Positions 5,723 through 8,641 of a stretch of 8,641 bases of DNA are shown here, one piece after another. Every line of letters begins with the position of its first letter. Position 1 is the first letter of the stretch. The stretch comes from Candidatus Aminicenantota bacterium (lineage in GTDB: Bacteria > Acidobacteriota > Aminicenantia > UBA2199): contig CP070627.1 in NCBI GenBank assembly GCA_020355945.1, forward strand, positions 1,232,720 through 1,241,360, in the 5' to 3' direction. The translations under genes and the position numbers were made by a program. A model generated the notes under the pieces. It searched no databases and had not been told where the DNA came from. It saw only the letters and a list, made by a program, of their open reading frames with translations.

Positions 5723-5806
5723 TTTGCCTTCGGCGACCAGGGGGGCGCTTTTTGAAAAAACTGCCCCCCCTTACCCCCCCGCAAAAACTTCTCACTAATG
5801 GGGGCT
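5723..5806 (+). repeat. Hairpin repeat between divergent genes
   Basis: The block reads TTGCCTTCGGCGACC, then a hairpin with arms 5740-5753 and 5756-5769 (GGGGGGCGCTTTTT against AAAAACTGCCCCCC, two mismatches, 2-nt loop), a C-rich stretch, and CAAAAACTTCTCACTAATGG. The same unit occurs inverted at 8139-8205, deleted at 2091-2139 and as a start at 8618-8641. It lies between two divergent gene starts and upstream of both promoters, so it is not acting as a terminator for either flanking gene. Confidence 0.75.
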
Positions 5807-5810
5807 TCTA

Positions 5811-5917
5811 TCATGTTCATCATGTGCATCAGCGTTCATCTGCGGTCTTTCTTCGCGTTACTTCGCGTGTCTTCGCGGCAAAAAAATTAAGCGGTGAATT
5901 TGGGTTGTATTTTTTTC
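5811..5917 (+). repeat. Promoter-repeat copy C (TTCGCG block plus GCGGT box)
   Basis: This is the best-preserved copy. It holds TCATGTTCATCATGTGCATC, TCATCTGCGGTC, CTTCGCGTTACTTCGCGTGT, TCTTCGCGGC, an A-run and TTAAGCGGTGAATTT. GCGGTG is at 5891-5896, 21 bp before the -35 hexamer. It follows directly on the hairpin repeat, as copy B does in inverted form. Confidence 0.75.
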
Positions 5918-5946
5918 TTGAATTTCAGCTTAAATTTTTCTATAAT
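5918..5946 (+). promoter_or_regulatory. Promoter of the prolyl oligopeptidase gene, at the end of repeat copy C
   Basis: TTGAAT (5918-5923), 17 bp and TATAAT (5941-5946). The predicted start is near 5953, about 32 nt before ATG 5985. Confidence 0.78.
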
Positions 5947-5984
5947 GGCTTTCTACAAAAAAATTTTGAAAAAAAGGTGAAAAA

Positions 5985-8117
5985 ATGAAAAAAAACATTA
6001 AATCTATCGTCTTTTGTTTGGTTTTGGGAACGTTTTTATTTACAACCACGTTTGCCAAAGAGCCTCCGGTCAAATATCCTGTTACCAAAAAAATAGACCA
6101 TATAGATGACTATTTCGGGACCAAAGTAAAAGACCCTTACCGCTGGTTAGAAGATATGAACTCACCGGAAACAAAACAATGGGTAACAGCCCAGAAAAAA
6201 GTGACCGACCAATATCTTGCCTCGATTGAATTTCGCCCCCAGATCAAAGCGCGGTTGACCGAGTTGTGGAATTACGAAAAGTATTCTGCTCCCAGTAAAA
6301 AAGGAGAATATTATGTTTTCAGCAAAAATGACGGTCTCCAGGAGCAAAGTGTCATCTATTTCCAAAAGGGATTAGCTGGCAAACCGGAAGTGCTGCTGGA
6401 CCCTAATACCTTTTCTAAAGACAGTTCCATCACTCTTGCCGGAATGAGCTTCTCTAAAGACTACAAATACCTGAGTTATGGGATTTCCCGCGGTGGTTCC
6501 GATTGGCGGGAATTCTTTGTCATGGAAGCCAAAACCCGGGAAAAATTGGCCGATCATCTCCAATGGATAAAATTCTCCACTACCGCCTGGTACAAACACG
6601 GCTTCTTCTACAGCCGGTACGATGAACCACCCAAAGAGGCCAATAAACTGAAAGTAAAGATTCAAAACCAGAAAATCTATTACCATAAACTGGGAACCCC
6701 CCAGTGTGAAGATAAATTGATCTACCAGGACCCTAAAAATCCCAAACGGGGATATTTCGGTTGGGTGCCTGATAATGAAAAATACCTGGTAATCAATGCA
6801 TGGGAAGGGGCCTCAGATCACAATCTCATTTATTACAAACACCTGGAGAAAGATTCACCGGTAACTCCGGTGATTGATAAACCAATGGGACATTTTAGTG
6901 TATCGGATGTAATAGATGATAAGTTACTGGTGGTGACCGATTATGAAGCCCCCAATTATAAACTGGTCCTGCTAGACCCGAAAAACCCACAAAAAGAGCA
7001 TTGGAAAACAATTATCCCGGAATCAAAAGACAAATTGAATTATGTGTCTTATGTTGGCGGCAGGTTGATTGCTTCTTACTTAAAAGATGCCAATACCAAA
7101 GTGTCTGTCTTTGACGTGGAAGGGAAAAAACTCTATGATGTTCAATTACCCGGTATTGGCACAGCAAGTGGGTTTAGCGGCAAAAAAGAGGATAATGAGG
7201 TCTTCTATACCTTTACTTCGTTCACTACACCCCCAACCATCTACCGCTACAACATCAAAGAAAACAAGTCCCAACTGTTTCGGAAACCCAATGTTAAATT
7301 TAACCCGGGAGAATATGAGACCAAACAGGTGTTTTATGAAAGTAAAGACAAAACCCGGGTGCCTATGTTTATTGTGTATAAAAAGGGGCTTCAATTGAAC
7401 GGGCAGAATCCCACGCTGCTTTACAGCTATGGTGGATTTAATTCCTCTATACGGCCCAGGTTCCGTTTAGATATCATCCCGCTGCTGGAAAACGGTGGTG
7501 TGTATGCTGCAGCCTGTATACGGGGTGGTGGTGAATATGGAGAAGAGTGGCATCGTGCTGCTATGTTGGAGAAGAAACAAAATGTGTTTGATGACTTTAT
7601 TGCTGCTGCGGAATACCTGGTTCGCTCAGGTTATACTTCTCCTCAGAAGTTGGCGATAAGAGGTGCATCAAATGGTGGATTACTGGTAGGTGCGGTAATG
7701 AATCAAAGACCGGACTTGTTTAAAGTGGCTTTTCCTATGGTGGGTGTCATGGACATGCTCCGGTTTCATAAGTTCACTATAGGTTGGGCCTGGGTAGGTG
7801 AGTATGGTTCCAGTGAGGATCCTGAGCAATTCAAATACCTTTATAAATACTCGCCTCTTCATAATATCAAGGAGGGTGTTAATTACCCGGCCACGTTAGT
7901 GACCACTGCGGATCATGATGACCGGGTATTTCCTGCTCATTCTTTCAAGTATATTTCTGCGCTCCAGGAAAAATACAAAGGTGAGAATCCTGTGCTTATT
8001 CGTATTGAAACCAAAGTAGGGCATGGTGCCGGAACTGCTACCTCGAAACGTATTGAGCTTTTGGCTGATATCTATGCTTTTATGTTTTATAATATGAATA
8101 TAAAGCCAAAGTTTTAA
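5985..8117 (+). CDS. Exported prolyl oligopeptidase (peptidase family S9A)
   Basis: This 710-residue serine peptidase cleaves peptides on the carboxyl side of proline. Residues 1-24 form a signal peptide (KK, a hydrophobic core, TTTFA before KEPP), so it acts in the periplasm or outside the cell, unlike the cytosolic archetype. The N-terminal part opens with the family's DDYFGTKVKDPYRWLEDMNS, and a seven-bladed propeller follows to about residue 415. The catalytic domain carries YSYGGF, IRGGGEYGEEWH, the nucleophile S562 (GASNGG), D645 in ADHDDRVFP and H680 (KVGHGAG). R647, next to the catalytic Asp, and the GWAWVGEYG segment correspond to proline-pocket residues of the family. ATG 5985 is preceded by AAGGTG at 5 nt and by a strong promoter in repeat copy C. 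It is divergent from the symporter, which could take up released products, though that link is inference. The length is normal and the triad is complete. Confidence 0.96.
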   Translation: MKKNIKSIVFCLVLGTFLFTTTFAKEPPVKYPVTKKIDHIDDYFGTKVKDPYRWLEDMNSPETKQWVTAQKKVTDQYLASIEFRPQIKARLTELWNYEKYSAPSKKGEYYVFSKNDGLQEQSVIYFQKGLAGKPEVLLDPNTFSKDSSITLAGMSFSKDYKYLSYGISRGGSDWREFFVMEAKTREKLADHLQWIKFSTTAWYKHGFFYSRYDEPPKEANKLKVKIQNQKIYYHKLGTPQCEDKLIYQDPKNPKRGYFGWVPDNEKYLVINAWEGASDHNLIYYKHLEKDSPVTPVIDKPMGHFSVSDVIDDKLLVVTDYEAPNYKLVLLDPKNPQKEHWKTIIPESKDKLNYVSYVGGRLIASYLKDANTKVSVFDVEGKKLYDVQLPGIGTASGFSGKKEDNEVFYTFTSFTTPPTIYRYNIKENKSQLFRKPNVKFNPGEYETKQVFYESKDKTRVPMFIVYKKGLQLNGQNPTLLYSYGGFNSSIRPRFRLDIIPLLENGGVYAAACIRGGGEYGEEWHRAAMLEKKQNVFDDFIAAAEYLVRSGYTSPQKLAIRGASNGGLLVGAVMNQRPDLFKVAFPMVGVMDMLRFHKFTIGWAWVGEYGSSEDPEQFKYLYKYSPLHNIKEGVNYPATLVTTADHDDRVFPAHSFKYISALQEKYKGENPVLIRIETKVGHGAGTATSKRIELLADIYAFMFYNMNIKPKF

Positions 8118-8138
8118 CTGTTTTACCAGGGGGGGGTT

Positions 8139-8205
8139 AATAAGAAGTTTTTGCGGGGTGCAGGGGCAGTTTTTTCAAAAAGCGCCCCTGCCCGCCGGAG
8201 GCACA
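8139..8205 (-). repeat. Hairpin repeat downstream of the prolyl oligopeptidase gene
   Basis: This is an inverted copy of the unit at 5723-5806. The hairpin arms are 8160-8174 and 8177-8191 (GCAGGGGCAGTTTTT against AAAAAGCGCCCCTGC, two mismatches, 2-nt loop), followed by CGCCGGAGGCA. It starts about 20 bp after the peptidase stop and could slow or end transcription there, but it lacks a T-tract after the stem. The same hairpin occurs upstream of genes elsewhere in the window. Confidence 0.75.
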
Positions 8206-8210
8206 AAACT

Positions 8211-8617
8211 GAGTACTCCTCAAGAGTAGATAAATTGCTAATATAATGCGAATGGGCGGTTGTATAGCTTTCTAATTTCTTTAATTACCGCCCATTCGTG
8301 ATACGCGTACGGCCTCTCAAGATTGACCGAAAGAAATCCTTTAAAATGCTCCTTTCGGCACAAAGTTCTAAATGCTCTCTCTATCAAAATATTTAAGCTC
8401 AAAAGTGTAAATATTATTAATTCATGCTGCGCAGGCTTTATTATTTCAGGGCTTTGTGCCGGACGGAGCACTTTAAAGCAATGCGTCATTGGATCGCGAC
8501 AATCTTGAGAAGCCCTGCGCGTATCACGAATGGGCAATAACCAAAAGAACTTTATAGAATATTTACAATTGCCCATTCGCATTATTTTAGCAATTTATCT
8601 AATCTTGAGGAGTACTC
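8211..8617. mobile_element. 407-bp foldback (MITE-like) element with 47-bp terminal inverted repeats
   Basis: The ends 8211-8257 and 8571-8617 are inverted copies with 2 mismatches in 47, both starting GAGTACTCCTCAAGA. The symmetry continues inward: 8291-8307 pairs perfectly with 8518-8534 (17 bp), 8315-8325 with 8500-8510 (11 bp), and 8347-8365 with 8452-8470 (17 of 19). Near the centre AATATTTA and TAAATATT face each other around 8389-8416. Each end also forms its own 12-bp hairpin: 8249-8260 with 8287-8298, and 8527-8538 with 8568-8579. No credible gene lies inside. It may be a non-autonomous foldback element or a large structured RNA locus. No target-site duplication is obvious, and the flanking hairpin repeats are inverted too, so the true boundaries may be wider. 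Confidence 0.7.
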
Positions 8618-8641
8618 TGTTCTTGCCTCCGGCGGCCAGGG
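8618..8641 (+). repeat. Start of another hairpin repeat, cut by the window edge
   Basis: TTGCCTCCGGCGGCCAGGG matches the opening of the hairpin repeat at 5723-5741 and is inverted relative to the copy at 8139-8205. The foldback element is thus bracketed by hairpin repeats in opposite orientation. Confidence 0.6.

Noticed and set aside
7087..7398. Open frames on both strands inside the prolyl oligopeptidase gene
   Set aside because: They are shadows of a well-supported full-length gene, with no start signals of their own.
8160..8191. Plain rho-independent terminator of the prolyl oligopeptidase gene
   Set aside because: The T-run lies inside the stem rather than after it, and the same hairpin occurs upstream of gene starts elsewhere; a termination role is possible but not shown.
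8238..8582. Minus-strand open frame of 114 codons across the foldback element
   Set aside because: It lies wholly within the inverted-repeat structure, has no ribosome site, and its sequence is explained by the palindrome; no protein family is recognisable.

Overview
The window reads as a gene-sparse, moderately AT-rich bacterial chromosome segment crowded with intergenic repeats. The combination of repeats, a PD-(D/E)XK 'recombination-promoting nuclease' family, an MNT/HEPN toxin-antitoxin pair and a secreted prolyl oligopeptidase recalls uncultured Aminicenantes (OP8)-type genomes. That assignment is inference from style, not from a marker gene. The promoters visible here are almost all TTGAAA/TATAAT-type with exactly 17 bp spacing, so housekeeping sigma-70-like transcription is expected.

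Layout. 1-1000: the 5' part of an Rpn-like nuclease gene (minus strand, running off the left edge) with its promoter, then a promoter-bearing repeat that drives only a decayed relic of a second Rpn-type gene. 961-1920: a tyrosine recombinase (minus) with all six catalytic residues, driven from an inverted copy of the same promoter repeat. 2259-3278: an intact mntA-hepT (MNT antitoxin/HEPN toxin) operon, followed by a second copy of its own promoter, leader ORF and the first 22 codons of mntA, which is the relic of a tandem module. 3279-3509: non-coding, with a 7-bp tandem repeat. 3510-3800: the 3' remnant of a probable secreted beta-sandwich protein. 3849-5651: a complete sodium:solute symporter (minus). 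5652-5984: a divergent intergenic region holding a hairpin repeat and a third copy of the promoter repeat. 5985-8117: a complete exported S9A prolyl oligopeptidase (plus). 8118-8641: a hairpin repeat, a 407-bp foldback element whose two arms are imperfect inverted copies of each other, and the start of another hairpin repeat in opposite orientation.

How it fits together. The metabolic core is the divergent pair of prolyl oligopeptidase and symporter, which may process and import small solutes, although no substrate can be read from the sequence. The left 3.5 kb is an accessory, rearranged zone: toxin-antitoxin module, integrase, nuclease family members and several truncated genes joined at repeat boundaries. 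The most distinctive signal is a composite repeat: a hairpin block, a 'TTCGCG' block, a GCGGT box, exactly 21 bp, a -35, exactly 17 bp, and a -10. It recurs upstream of three unrelated coding regions, with the same 21 and 17 bp distances each time. It looks like a dispersed, portable promoter. The second is the 407-bp foldback element at 8211-8617.
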